From positions 124,001-188,000 of the forward strand of contig JAWKTK010000006.1 in NCBI GenBank assembly GCA_041399205.1: DNA of 64,000 nt. The letters are read 5' to 3'. This document shows, in pieces, positions 53,999-64,000 of the stretch (its first letter is position 1; every line of letters starts with the position of its first letter). The translations under genes and the position numbers were made by a program. The stretch is from JAGQOZ01 sp041399205 (GTDB lineage: Bacteria; Planctomycetota; Planctomycetia; Pirellulales; Pirellulaceae). Below the pieces are notes generated by a model. It made no database searches. It worked only from the letters and a program-made list of their open reading frames with translations, and was not told where the DNA came from.

Positions 53999-54505
53999 AT
54001 GTCATGTCACAAAAATGAATTTGTCGTTCACAATGTCGCATTGTTGGGCGAGTTTCAGAAGCCGGCAAAATTGGTGGACGAGCTATTGGTACATATGGAT
54101 AACGTTGCCGAGGACGCAGGGGACGAATACCCCGAACTCTCGGAGGTCATCCAGTCACTTGCCGACTTGTTGCAGGGGATCATCCACCAGAAATTCCAGG
54201 TAGACATCCGCAAACGGAACGCAGAAGAAGTGGATGACCGCATCCAAGCGGCATTGCAAGTTCTGGGACACACGCCCGAACCACTCGCGACGCCAATCGC
54301 CCCTGCACAGCAATCAGACCGCCAGCTAAATGTAATTTCCGCCAGCTTGAATCTGTATCAAGCCGAGATCGAAGCCCACGGGCTGTCCCAGCGTTCTTCA
54401 GAAATTCTGACAAACATCGTTCGCGAACTGGAACGCGTCGACACGAAATGGACTTCGGCCGGAAAAGCAAAACCGGAAGTTCTGAATCCACAAAATGCGG
54501 CGTAG
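53999..54505 (+). CDS. Hypothetical helical protein
   Basis: 168 residues from the ATG at 53999; the frame is open to 53927. It is acidic and helical, with ELLVHMDNVAEDAGDEYPELSEVIQSLADLLQG early, a Pro/Ala-rich hinge near 100, and a final helical pair (LNLYQAEIEAHGLSQRSSEILTNIVRELERV). No membrane segment or known motif is seen. The size and helix content would fit a type III secretion chaperone, but no signature supports that. It is convergent with the DUF1501 gene. Confidence 0.5.
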   Translation: MSCHKNEFVVHNVALLGEFQKPAKLVDELLVHMDNVAEDAGDEYPELSEVIQSLADLLQGIIHQKFQVDIRKRNAEEVDDRIQAALQVLGHTPEPLATPIAPAQQSDRQLNVISASLNLYQAEIEAHGLSQRSSEILTNIVRELERVDTKWTSAGKAKPEVLNPQNAA

Positions 54506-54544
54506 TTCGAATTACCTGAAGGTAGATCTTGCGCCGATTGGCGT

Positions 54545-55967
54545 TCAGACCAAGTCGGCATTCAGCAGCTTTTTGTAAACGTGACCTTCATTTTGGTCGA
54601 TTCGTTCCGGTCGACCTTTGTGTCGAAAGACCAATTGCCTGTGGTCCACGCCCATTAGATACAGAATCGTCGCATGTAAGTCATGCACATGGAGCCGATC
54701 TTCTACCGCGTGCAGTCCGACTTCGTCCGTACTACCGTAGGTGCCGGGCCGAACACCGCCACCCGCCATCCACATTGTGAATCCGGTTGGATTGTGATCT
54801 CGGCCATCCCCTTTTTCGCTCATTGGCGTACGCCCGAATTCCCCGCCCCATACAACCAGCGTTTCTTCCAAAAGGCCTCGCTGCTTTAAATCGGTCAGTA
54901 ATCCAGCCACCGGCAAATCCATCTGACCGCACATCTTGGTATGGTTGGCTTCAATGCCGCTGTGTGCATCCCATTTGCTGCCAGCACCGTGATAGCACTG
55001 TACAAACCGCACGCCTCGTTCCACCAAGCGCCTCGCCAGCAAGCAGTTTCGCCCAAACGTCGCCGTCTCTTTTCGATCAAACCCGTACAGTTTCTTGGTT
55101 TGTTCCGTTTCCTGCGAAAGGTCAGTTGCTTCCGGCGCGTGCGACTGCATTTGATAGGCCAATTCGTAAGAACGAATCCGAGCGTCTAGTTCGCTGTTGT
55201 CGGTCCGATGCTGTTCGTGCCGTCGATTCAACCATTGCAGATAATCCAATTTGTCTGCTGCTGCGCGCGTCACCTCACGTTCTTGGGTGACGCCAGATTA
55301 TCAAACGGCGCCCTGTCTACTCGTAGCGCCGTGTGCCCTGATACACCGCAGGCATAAAACCGGCACTCCAATTCCGAGCCCCATTGACCACAGCATCTTT
55401 GATATCTTGCATTACCACAAACGGGCAGGTTCTGATTTTCTGTCCCCAGGCCATATGTCACCCAACTGCCCAGCGAGGGTCGCCCGGCAAATTGGCTGCC
55501 TGTATTCATTTGGCAAACGCCGCCCGAATGATTAATGCCATTGGTCCAGCAAGACCGTATGACGGCCAATTCATCTGCGTGGCGAGTAATATTCGGCAGC
55601 CAGTCTGAAATCCAAATGCCGTTCTCACCATATTGCTTCCATTTGCGTTGCGAAGCTAACACCGGTGAATCGAATTCGCCCATTGCCGTGATGATGCGTT
55701 CATAGCTATCAGGAATTCGTTTACCGGCCAGCTGCTGCAAAGCTGGCTTTGGATCAAACGTATCCATTTGGCTGGGTCCACCTTCCATGAACAGAAAGAT
55801 GACACTCTTGGCGGTCGCCACGCGATGCGTCAATTTGGCTGCCAACGGAGAAGGAGCGGAAAGCCAGGTTTGGCACCAGCGGCAGTATCCATCAAGGCGG
55901 CCAGCGCCACGGCACCAAATCCGCAATTGCTGCGCAAGCATTCAGCGCCGGTTCCATTGCGATTCAT
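54545..55967 (-). pseudogene. DUF1501 family protein, frameshifted
   Basis: Three frames join into one DUF1501 (sulfatase-like fold) protein of about 475 residues. The ATG is at 55965-55967 (MNRNGTGAECLRSNCGFGAV). AKSVIFLFMEGGPSQMDTFDPKPALQQLAG follows in a second frame. After a break near 55410 a piece reading NGARNWSAGFMPAVYQG lies in yet another frame. From 55273 the frame is clean: SRSYELAYQMQ-type helix, GVRFVQCYHGAGSKWDAH, and ETLVVWGGEFGRTPM...DGRDHNPTGFTMWMAGGGV. These pairs with DUF1553 genes are a hallmark of planctomycetes. The start is 20 bases after the DUF1553 stop. Confidence 0.85.
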
Positions 55968-55987
55968 TTGGCTGCGAACGATGAGAA

Positions 55988-58458
55988 CTAATCAACATAG
56001 ATCAACTCGTTGGTATTCAAAAGCGCGTACCACAGCCTGACGAACAGCATGGTTGGGAAGCGAGCTATCTACTGCGTTGTCATCCACCGTTGCTTCGCCT
56101 GAACGTTCTTCTTCTGCCAACCGCTGGACCGAACGTACAATTTCTGGGCGGTGGCCGATTCTTCGTTCGTTCGGTGAAACAAGCGTTTGTAAAGTCGCTG
56201 CACGAATGCTTCGTCGGTCATGCGTCGCCATCGAATTTGACATGGCCTGCACCAACGCGGTCGTCGAGCGGTCTTGTACCCAGTCAATAATCAGCAGATA
56301 CAATGCCTGAGTTGCGGTGGTGGTCCGTGTCGCTGGCCCCGACTGCGAATTCGATCTGAAAATCAAAACCGTCCAGCAGCGGATCTAACTTATTGCGTTT
56401 CACGGTGCGATACACAGAACGCTTCTGTTCGTCCAATTCACCACTGATGGACAACATGGTGTCCATGATTTCTTCACCCGACAGACGACGAGCTGCCATT
56501 TTCCACAGCAATCGATTGCTGGGATCCACTTCCGCAAGCCGATCATCTTGTCGATCCAACGAAGCTTGTTGCCAAGTAGCAGACAACAAAATCCGACGAT
56601 GAAGCTGCTTCAGGCTCCAGCCATCTTCCATGAAGCGTTTCGCCAACCAATCCAACAAGGCGGGGTGCGAAGGCACTTCGCCCAAATGCCCAAAGTCGGA
56701 TGTCGTTGCGACAATTCCCGTCCCAAAATGTTGCTGCCAAATCCGATTCACGATCACTCGCCCCGTCAGCGGATTGTCTGAACTGGCAATCCACTGAGCT
56801 AATGCGGTGCGGCGTCCCGTCGTTTGCAGTTCGATGGGCGGAGCCACAATCTGCGCCGGTGCTGGATCAAACAATTCCGGAAAACCAGGTTCAATTGGCG
56901 TCTGACTGGTATCGCCTTCAATGTAGGTTGCCGGCGCGGTCGAACCGACATCGGTAGCCACAAAAGCCAACGTGGGTAACGGTTCCGGCTTGAGTGAATC
57001 GAATTTGGCCAATTCCGCTAACAACGTCTGACGGCGAGATTCGGTCGCTTCGTCCAACCATTCCGGAAGCTTCTGAGGATCGGTCTTGAATTGCCGAGAA
57101 GCTAAGTCCGCAATCTGGTGTTCGTAGGCGGTTCGCTCCGAAATTCGCTTGTCAATCATCGCTCGAATTTTCGGAATGAAACGCTCGGCTCCTTCACCCG
57201 TGGCGTGCTTTAACAGCACGGGATATTCAATGGCGTGCAATTCTTTCCGAATCGCATCCGTCGCTTGTTCCCACTTTTGTTGTTGCTGAAAATGCGAAAT
57301 CTTGGTTGCCGCATCGGCCACCGGCAATGCTTCCACCGGCATGAATGGCGCAAAAAAGGCTTTGAAGCGATAGTAGTCCGTCTGCAGCAGCGGATCGAAT
57401 TTGTGGTTGTGACACTTGGCGCATTTCAATCCCGTTGCCAAAAAAACGTCAGCCGTGGTTTCTGTTAGATCGCTCAGAATTTCATGCCACTGCGTTTCCA
57501 CGTCGCGCTGATTGTATTCGTAAATCCAATGTCGCAAAAACATGGTGGCAATCAACGCGTCGCGGTTGCCAGGATCCAATTCGTCACCGGCCAACTGTTC
57601 GCAAATAAACTGATCGTAGGGCTTGTCCGCGTTGAAGGACCGAATCACGTAATCGCGATACAGATGCGCGTGGGGCCGATCCGCGTCCGCTCGATAACCA
57701 TCCGAATCAGCATAGCGAACCAAGTCCAGCCAGAACCGAGCTTGATGTTCTCCGTAGGCTGGCGAATCCAACAATCGATCCACCAGATCCGCTAGTGATT
57801 CCTGGCCCACCAGAAAATCGGCCACGTCGTCAGGCGTCGGCGGCAGTCCGGTGATGGCGTAGTGGATTCGCCGAGCCAACGTGCGGCGGTCCGCCGGAGC
57901 GGATGGTGCAAGCTGTGCCGCTTCCAAGCGTGCCAACACAAAATGATCGATTTCGTTCTGACACCATTCCAGCGTTTCCACCGCAGGCACTGACGAATCT
58001 TGCAGCGGTTGGTAAGCCCACCAGTTTCGATCTTGTGGCGAAATTGCGTTCGCTGCTTTCAGCACTACTCCGTTCGGCCACACGGCACCCGCTTGGATCC
58101 AGTCTTCCAACTTTCGAATGACATCGTCTGCCACAGCCGGTTCGTCCGGCGGCATTTCCAAGTCGACATGGCGCAGCGCCGAAATCAACAGGCTCTGATC
58201 CACATTATGCGGCACTACCGCCGGACCACTGTCTCCGCCTAACGCCACCGCTTCCCACGAATCTAAACGCAAACCGCTCTCTTGCTTCGTCGCACCATGA
58301 CATTCAACGCATTTGCTGGTCAGCAGAGGCCGAACGTGCTGTTCAAACCAATCGGCGGAACTTGGTGAATCCGCCAATACCGCCGTCGCTCGGCCGACAA
58401 TCAGACACGAGCATGCAAACAGCACGATCCGTTGAGACTGGCGGCGATTCTGATGCAT
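55988..58458 (-). pseudogene. PSCyt1/DUF1549/DUF1553 protein, 3' end frameshifted
   Basis: Signal peptide (VLFACSCLIVGRATAVLA), then a planctomycete-type cytochrome c domain with the haem motif CVECH. DUF1549 follows (LARRIHYAITGLPPTPDDVADFL...YGEHQARFWLDLVRYADSDGY), then DUF1553 (NPLTGRVIVNRIWQQHFGTGIVATTSDFGHLGEVPSHPALLDWLA). The first ~730 codons are intact to about 56350. The remaining ~120 need at least four frame changes: NSQSGPATRTTTATQALYLL, then DEAFVQRLYKRLFHRT, then AVDSSLPNHAVRQAVVRAF, then WYALLNTNELIYVD, the normal family ending at 55988. The start is the ATG at 58456-58458. Confidence 0.88.
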
Positions 58459-58658
58459 CGCATGACTCCAAGCAGGTGATGTGGCGAGCGTTTTTTTGGT
58501 AGGACCCGCAGTATACACGATTGCGGTCGCAAATGCGATTTTGTTACGCTGCCGTTGGTGGAAAGTTGGTTTGGCTGCACAACTCGAGTGATCAAGATGA
58601 GAGGTCAACGATTCCGTTTGCCAGCCTAAACAAGCCAATAAATCTCGAAGGAAGATAC

Positions 58659-59912
58659 ATGGACCGAGTTATCAGTTTGTTTGGACTTCTGGTCATGATC
58701 GGTATTGCTTGGCTAACCAGTAGCCATCGACGAAAGGTCCGTTTGCGAATTGTGCTGGGAGGCCTGTTGCTGCAATTCGCGTTTGCGATTTTGGTACTCA
58801 AAACGCGGCCCGGAAGACTGGCATTCGAATTCATCGGTTCGCTTTTTGAAGCGACAATCGCTTGCGTGGATGCCGGTTCGTCCTTCATGTTCAACATGTA
58901 CTCATAAGGCGAAGCCGACTTTCCGCCCGCCTTTATTCTGCTGCGATCCTTTGCCTTTGGCGTCCTGCCAACAATCATCTTCTTTAGTTCGCTGATGTCG
59001 ATTCTGTATCATTTGGGCGTCATGCAGCGAATCGTCGCTTTGTTTGCGTACGTGATGCAGAAGACGTTGGGAACCAGTGGCGCGGAAAGCCTTTCGGCCG
59101 CCGCCAATATCTTTGTCGGCCAGACGGAAGCTCCGCTGGTCGTCCGACCGTACATCCAAAGCATGACCCTTTCCGAATTGAACGCGGTCATGGTAGGTGG
59201 CTTTGCCACCATCGCGGGCGGAGTGATGGCGGCATTTGTCGGCATGGGCATCGACGCCGGCCACTTGGTAACGGCATCGGTTATTTCTGCGCCAGCCGCG
59301 TTATTAATGCCAAAATCATGCAACCGGAAACCGATGCACCACAAACCTTGGGAACCGTGAAAGTTGAAATCCAAAATGATAGTGTCAACGTGATTGAAGC
59401 AGCGGCCTCCGGAGCGTCAGCCGGTATGAAACTGGCCATCAACGTGGCGGCCATGCTGATTGCCTTCTTGGCGTTAATTGCGTTGGCCAATACGTTTCTG
59501 GGTTGGCTGAGCGTGACGTGTTTGGGGATCGAAACAGATAACGCCTGGACGTTGGAACGAGCGTTCAGTTATGTCTTCTATCCGTTTGCTTGGCTGATGG
59601 GGATCCCGAAGCAAGATTGCATGCCTGCGGGCGAACTGCTGGGCCTGAAGATGGTGGCCAATGAATTTATTGCGTTTGATCGTCTGGGCGCTGGACCAAG
59701 CCACCGGCGAAGGGGCTCCACATCCTAGAACCGTGGTCATCCTGACTTACGCTCACTGGTTGCCAATCTCGGTTCTATCGGCATTCAAATTGGCGGCATC
59801 GGAGCGATTGCGCCGGAACGTCGCTCCGGATCACGAAACTCGGCCTCCGAGCCATGTTGGGTGGCACCCTGGCAGCGTTTATGACGGCATGTATCGCAGG
59901 CATCTTGGTTCA
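58659..59912 (+). pseudogene. NupC-type concentrative nucleoside transporter, interrupted
   Basis: GAAGGAAG precedes the ATG. The protein starts VISLFGLLVMIGIAWLTSSHRRK. An in-frame TAA at 58905-58907 interrupts it, yet the same frame continues with PPAFILLRSFAFGVLPTIIFFSSLMSILYHLGVMQ and the family's GTSGAESLSAAANIFVGQTEAPLVVRPYI. Frame changes near 59305, 59690 and 59755-59830 are then needed. They restore PETDAPQTLGTVKVE, LLGLKMVANEFIAFDRL, NLGSIGIQIGGIGAIAPERR and LRAMLGGTLAAFMTACIAGIL. The exact stop is unclear, about 59905-59912, next to the convergent cdd. The intact transporter would import nucleosides with sodium or protons. Confidence 0.82.
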
Positions 59913-60330
59913 GGATGGGAGTTCGAATCTGCCAGGCAACAATTCGGAAACCACCACTTCCGACACAACTCGTTCTGAATCTGCATCGACAATCCAGATG
60001 GGTAATTCGCTGTTGAATTCGACCAACACTTGGCGACACACGCACAGCATGTGCCCACCCGCCGTGGCCAATACCATCAATGACCAATCGGAACAACCCG
60101 CCGCCACGGCGGCGAGGCGGCGGTTCGTTCAGCGCAGGTGGTCAATCCAAACGACGCGTTTTCTACGTTGACGCCTTCGTAACATTCGCCATTGGCGCCC
60201 AATTAAATCGCCCGACCGAAAACTGAGAATAGGGCGCATACGCCTTGGTTCGAACCGCCAGCACGTGGCGAATCAATGCTTCTGGATCGCGAGTCGCTTG
60301 GTCGAGATCCTGTTCACTGTCATGGCACGT
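59910..60330 (-). pseudogene. cdd: Cytidine deaminase, frameshifted
   Basis: Reading the minus strand across frames gives LIRHVLAVRTKAYAPYSQFSVG, then GANGECYEGVNVENASFGLTTCAERTAA with the catalytic C-A-E of the zinc site, then LATAGGHM-LC-VCRQVLVEFNSELPIWIVDADS and VSELLPGRFELPS. The PCGxCRQ zinc motif is damaged, reading LCVCRQ, as if bases were lost. A frame break lies near 60215. A convincing start is not visible near 60330. It faces the nucleoside transporter, so the two probably served pyrimidine salvage (cytidine to uridine). Confidence 0.8.
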
Positions 60331-60336
60331 TCGTTT

Positions 60337-62031
60337 CTAACTGACAAAATTGGCTGCTAGGTTGATTCCGCTTGGCGTCCCAACAGTAAAAGTATCAAGA
60401 CCAACGCCGCAGCTTGCAACGAGCTTAACCGCAAACTGAAACGCCCCAACCCAGGGCAACGTTCCCAAGCCAATGCTAACTACCGCAGCGGCCAAGGCGT
60501 ACGGCATCTGTGTCCAAACGTGAGCAATATGGTCACAACCACTAGACTGCGAACTCAGCACCGTCGTATCCGAAATCGGCGAACAATGGTCACCAAAAAT
60601 CGCGCCGGCCAAGACACCTCCCACCGCACACAGAAAGATCGGATTCCTGGCAAATTCACTACCCATTTGGTCGTCCACTGCTAACAGCGAATGCATTAAC
60701 GGGATGACCATGGGCATCAGAATTCCCATGGTGCCCCAGCTGGTTCCAGTGCAAAATGCCACAAACGCGGACAGTATAAACACCACGGTTGGCAACAATC
60801 GCACGGCTGTGCTGATTCCAGTAACCTTGTCGGCGTTGCTTGCATCAGTCGATTCGGCCGGTTGAAATGTTTCAGCCAATTGCAGTTTCAGAAATTCGCC
60901 CGTGTAGAGTCGATGATCTTGAAACGCGTACGATTCGTTCGAAGTCCGACCATCGTATGCTTCGTCTCCCGTCAATTTCGAAACGGTCGAGGCACACCAC
61001 AAAATGGCAATCGCCGGCAAAACCACTCGAGCACCACCCATGGCGGCCTCCACCACTTGGGACGAATTCAACAAACGCTGAGCCACTGACAAGATGCTGG
61101 CAGTAGCCAGTCCCCATAGTGCACCGTATTGTAGCGCCAAACTGGAATCTCCATTCCCCACGATGTCTCGCATTTTGGCATCCGCCAGTTCCGCGCCCAT
61201 GGCATCGGCACCTGTCTTGTAAATCAGCCAAACAACCACGACCAGCGTCACCACGATCGGCAAAACAGCATTCCACCAAGCGGAGACACGAGCGTGTTCT
61301 TCTTCCAAACCCGGTAGGGCGTCCACATCGCCACGTAGCGCCTTCCGTTCTGCGTGCAACATCGGCCCGAAATCGCGACCGAGTAGCGCCACCAAGAACA
61401 CCATCACCATGGCGGTGATGACATAGAACCGATACGGAATACTAGCCAAAAAGACGTCAAACGCCGCCACGTCCTTGATGCCGGCGTTGCTCAATCCCGA
61501 TTTGACATAGTCAATTTCCACCGCCACCCAGGTTGATACCAATGCCAGTCCGGCCACGGGCGCCGCGGTGGAATCGACCAAGAAGGCCAGCTTTTGCCGA
61601 GAAATCTTGAGGCGGTCGCAAATCGGTCGCAGCGTACTGCCCAAGAGAATTGTGTTCGCATAATCGTCAAAGAAGATCAGCATGCCCAAGAACCAAGTCG
61701 CCAACTGGCCTCGGCGCCGAGTGTTCGCTAGGGGCGAAACCGATTGAATCAAACCTCGCATGCCACCACACTGCGTGATCACACCAATCATGGCGCCCAT
61801 GAGTATGGTGAACGAAAAGACTCGTAGCTTCCCCGCATCGGCCAACGTATCCCACAAGTGAATTTCCCAGGTGTCATGAAGGGCTGCCAGCACGTTTCCG
61901 TGCTTGGTGACCAGAGCACCGACAAAGATGCCGGCGATCAGCGAAAGGACTACCTTCCGAGTGGCGATGGCCAACAGGATCGCCACAATCGGCGGCAGGA
62001 TACTCAACCAGCCATAAGGATGTTCAGACAT
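60337..62031 (-). CDS. NhaC-family Na+/H+ antiporter
   Basis: 564 residues, about 11-12 membrane spans. The start at 62029-62031 (MSEHPYGWLSILPPIVAILLAI) fits the family; the frame is open to 62151. Family blocks visible: ITQCGGMRGLIQSVSPLA, FLGMLIFFDDYANTILLGSTLRPICDR, LAFLVDSTAAPVAGLALVSTWVAVEI, and near the end GTSWGTMGILMPMVIPL, GAIFGDHCSPISDTTVLSS. A ~60-residue charged insertion lies near 365-425. It exchanges sodium for protons, or possibly carries an organic acid as in MleN-like relatives. Confidence 0.9.
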   Translation of the reverse strand: MSEHPYGWLSILPPIVAILLAIATRKVVLSLIAGIFVGALVTKHGNVLAALHDTWEIHLWDTLADAGKLRVFSFTILMGAMIGVITQCGGMRGLIQSVSPLANTRRRGQLATWFLGMLIFFDDYANTILLGSTLRPICDRLKISRQKLAFLVDSTAAPVAGLALVSTWVAVEIDYVKSGLSNAGIKDVAAFDVFLASIPYRFYVITAMVMVFLVALLGRDFGPMLHAERKALRGDVDALPGLEEEHARVSAWWNAVLPIVVTLVVVVWLIYKTGADAMGAELADAKMRDIVGNGDSSLALQYGALWGLATASILSVAQRLLNSSQVVEAAMGGARVVLPAIAILWCASTVSKLTGDEAYDGRTSNESYAFQDHRLYTGEFLKLQLAETFQPAESTDASNADKVTGISTAVRLLPTVVFILSAFVAFCTGTSWGTMGILMPMVIPLMHSLLAVDDQMGSEFARNPIFLCAVGGVLAGAIFGDHCSPISDTTVLSSQSSGCDHIAHVWTQMPYALAAAVVSIGLGTLPWVGAFQFAVKLVASCGVGLDTFTVGTPSGINLAANFVS

Positions 62032-62188
62032 ATTCGAATTCAATTCCGTGCGACCAGCGCCGCGCCACTCGCTAGTTGCGAAATAGAAATAACAGGCCAA
62101 AGAAACACAAAGCGCGAATTTCAGATGATAAACCGCTACGCGCGAATCCACAACGCGGACTCGTTACGCAGAAGTACGAATCGAGACG

Positions 62189-63409
62189 CTATGATTCGGA
62201 ACTGGCAGCGGCAATCCGTTTCGCCAAAACGGCCATGCGTTTCTTTTGGCGTCGATACACAATCAGAGTGGCAGCTTCGTCGCCAAAGTTTCGACAAGCG
62301 TTCTGCAGTTGATTCGGATCGATTTCCACGCTTCGCTTTTTGACTTCCAACCGACCGATTCTTCGTTTTTTGAGCAATTGACGCAACGCTTTTTCTCGGT
62401 ACGGCAGACATTCCGTCACTTCAAACGCAGACAACAAAGGATGCGTCACGGCCTGATTTCCCGTCAAATATCCGCCGCCCGGAATCAACCGTTGGAGCCG
62501 CAACTTCGCCGCCAAGGCACCGGGCAAAGACGACGCCAAAACGGTCGGATGCGGTTCATAGATAAATCGACCTGGCGAATCGGCCAAATCGACTTGTTGG
62601 TGCGGATCGCCAGCAAAAGAAACCGCCTTCCCGGCATCATCCACTAGCGTTGCCAATCGCGATGCAGATTCGTGACGCAGCGAACCAAACCAAGCCACCA
62701 ACTGCAAGCATTCTCGTTTTCGTCCGATCCATTCCAATTGCGATTCTGCCGTCCAATGATCGGGCACAACCGTGGCTGGTGCCAGTTTGATGGCGGCGTT
62801 TGCATTTATGCTCAACAACCGGTCAATCACTTCCAGCGGTGGCGAAAATGTTGCAAGCTAACGGTACGATTCGCCGTTTTCGACAGTTCGACGATCGGGA
62901 TCCATGTGCCACGCATCCAATTGTGCAACGTCAAACGTTGTGACATCTTGTTGACACACGCGAACGCGCCCCTGCGAATTCAAAGTGGCTAATTTCGCGT
63001 GCAGTGGATCTATGTCTACCGCCATGACGTGGGGCACCGTTCGAGAGATGGCCATCGCATCGCCGCCGATACCGCTGCACAAATCAGCTGCTTGCTGGCA
63101 ACCCGCAAACCGCTCGGCCTTGTAGCCAGCAATCCATTCGTCCGACGCTTGTTCCATTCCCTTTTCCGTGAACCACATTTCACTGGGATTGGCAAACTTG
63201 CGTCCCGCTTTGTGACGCCATTCCGCTTGTTGCACGACTAGCCGAGTTCGTGCTGGGCCGATTTCGCGGCGCAACTGCTGCAACGTTGCCAGGTCGAGTG
63301 GCGTTGTATCGGCGGCAACTTGAGACAGAGTTGATCGTCCTTCGCGTCCCACCAGCCAGGCCCAGTCATTATTCCAGGTCGATAGGTTGTGTTCTGCAGA
63401 ATCGAGCAT
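62189..63409 (-). pseudogene. SAM-dependent methyltransferase with THUMP-like domain, interrupted by an in-frame TAG
   Basis: 407 codons from the ATG at 63407-63409. The N-terminal half has a class I methyltransferase motif, QQAADLCSGIGGDAMAIS, an acidic end of strand 2 (VMAVDIDPLHAKLA), and WHMDPDRRT. A TAG at 62858-62860 then interrupts the frame, which continues unchanged as LATFSPPLEVIDRLLSINANAAIKLAP and the C-terminal part EVTECLPYREKALRQLLKKRRIGRLEVKKRSVEIDP, typical of the THUMP-like tail of this family. Either the stop is an artefact or the gene is inactivated; the second half has an ATG at 62828-62830 but probably no function alone. Confidence 0.75.
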
Positions 63410-63535
63410 CAGTAGGTCCGTTCCGATCGAGCGCGAAGGAGATGATAAGCGGCAACGCAAATATCTAACGAAAAAAGCGAATGGACCGCCAGGACCCATT
63501 CGCTTGCTCAATTGTTGTTGACGAATGTTTTTCGC

Positions 63536-64000
63536 TCAAAAACCTACGAATTCTACTGCGTACTCGCCGGTATATTCATTCGAATTCGCAGCTACCACCA
63601 AATAGTATTCCGCGCCCGGTTCTAGCATGCCGATTTCGCCCGTGGCCGGATCCAACATAGTCACTTCAGTGCCGTCCGCATCCAGCAACGTTACTTGGAT
63701 ATTCGAATGATCGACGGCCGTAGCAAATACGAATCGAGTGGTGGCGACAAATCGAAAGACATCTCGATCTCCCGCTTCGTCAATGAAACTACGAATCGAA
63801 AGTGGGATACCGGGTTCGATCCGCAATGTTGTCGCGCTTTCGCCCAAGTCGTCCGCATGGGGATCTTCGCCAAACACTAGGTCGACCACTTCCCAGGGTT
63901 CAATCGGACCGGGATCAACCGGATCAACCGGATCAACCGGATCAACCGGATCAACCGGATCGATCGGATCGATCGGGTCCACCGGGTCCACCGGATCGAC
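63536..64000 (-). CDS. C-terminal part of a secreted protein with PVD repeats and a PPC-like domain, partial
   Basis: The gene enters from beyond base 64000. The visible ~155 residues start with a Pro-Val/Ile-Asp repeat linker, then a beta-rich domain: DVFRFVATTRFVFATAVDHSNIQVTLLDADGTEV...GAEYYLVVAANSNEYTGEYAVEF. This resembles bacterial pre-peptidase C-terminal (PPC) domains, which sit at the ends of exported proteases and other surface proteins. The N-terminal part that would define the main function is outside the window. Confidence 0.75.
   Translation of the reverse strand, partial: VDPVDPVDPIDPIDPVDPVDPVDPVDPVDPGPIEPWEVVDLVFGEDPHADDLGESATTLRIEPGIPLSIRSFIDEAGDRDVFRFVATTRFVFATAVDHSNIQVTLLDADGTEVTMLDPATGEIGMLEPGAEYYLVVAANSNEYTGEYAVEFVGF
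63911..64000. repeat. 9-bp tandem coding repeat (Asp-Pro-Val linker)
   Basis: On the plus strand GGATCAACC recurs with a 9-bp period from 63911, drifting to GGATCGATC and GGGTCCACC near the window end. On the coding strand it encodes (Asp-Pro-Val/Ile)n. The nearly identical central units suggest recent slippage, and the array runs off the window. Confidence 0.92.

Overview
The window looks like chromosomal DNA of a member of the Planctomycetota, most likely near Pirellulaceae. The call rests on gene content: a planctomycete-type cytochrome/DUF1549/DUF1553 gene followed by a DUF1501 gene, a Tat-exported Gfo/Idh/MocA oxidoreductase, a solitary mraZ without a peptidoglycan operon, and flagellar genes split into several blocks. 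Most genes are moderately GC-rich; the ATPase/HNH pair at 9.6-11.5 kb is visibly more A+T-rich.

Layout. 0-2.7 kb: partial rpe, then an FHA protein, an ECF sigma factor and its likely zinc-finger anti-sigma factor. 2.8-3.2 kb: a ~37-bp tandem repeat array. 3.2-8.4 kb (minus strand): TolC-like channel, MacB-type ATPase, PlsC-like acyltransferase, galE. 8.5-11.5 kb: a Xer recombinase, then a Septu-like ATPase/HNH pair, probably anti-phage defence. 11.5-18 kb: gamma-glutamyltransferase, aldehyde dehydrogenase and a CehA-like protein, all with frameshifts, then an intact HDOD-GGDEF protein. 18.4-27.9 kb: mraZ behind an array of TGGGN boxes, then flgB-flgC-fliE-fliF-fliG-fliH-fliI-fliJ-motE-like-fliL-fliM. 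28-35.4 kb: tRNA-Ser(GCU), secreted M28 peptidase, ApbE, oxidoreductase, HlyD-like adaptor, and a secreted protein with terpene-cyclase-type repeats. 35.5-40 kb (minus): flgM-like, flagellin, fliD, fliS. 40-49 kb: a TPR/coiled-coil trio, a receiver-less sigma-54 activator, fliK, flgD, flgE. 49-53.6 kb (minus): fliN, flhA, a small membrane protein, fliA, a small Cys-containing protein, a coiled-coil lipoprotein. 54-64 kb: DUF1501/DUF1553 pair, nupC-type transporter facing cdd, NhaC antiporter, a SAM methyltransferase broken by an amber codon, and the end of a secreted repeat protein.

How the genes fit together. The flagellar blocks cover the rod start, MS ring, C ring, export ATPase and its partners, export gate (FlhA), hook, filament, cap and chaperone. 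Two regulatory tiers are visible: an orphan sigma-54 activator, and the FliA/FlgM pair. FliP/Q/R, FlhB, FlgF-I, FlgK/L and MotA/B are absent and must lie elsewhere. mraZ immediately upstream of the rod/basal-body operon suggests, without proving, a link to the cell cycle.

A caution for users. Frame breaks cluster in four stretches (13.2-15.8, 38.2, 53.6-56.3 and 58.9-62.9 kb), while the long flagellar operons are clean. Most breaks are single-base losses inside otherwise well-preserved families, so base-calling or assembly error is the simplest explanation, with gene decay the alternative.
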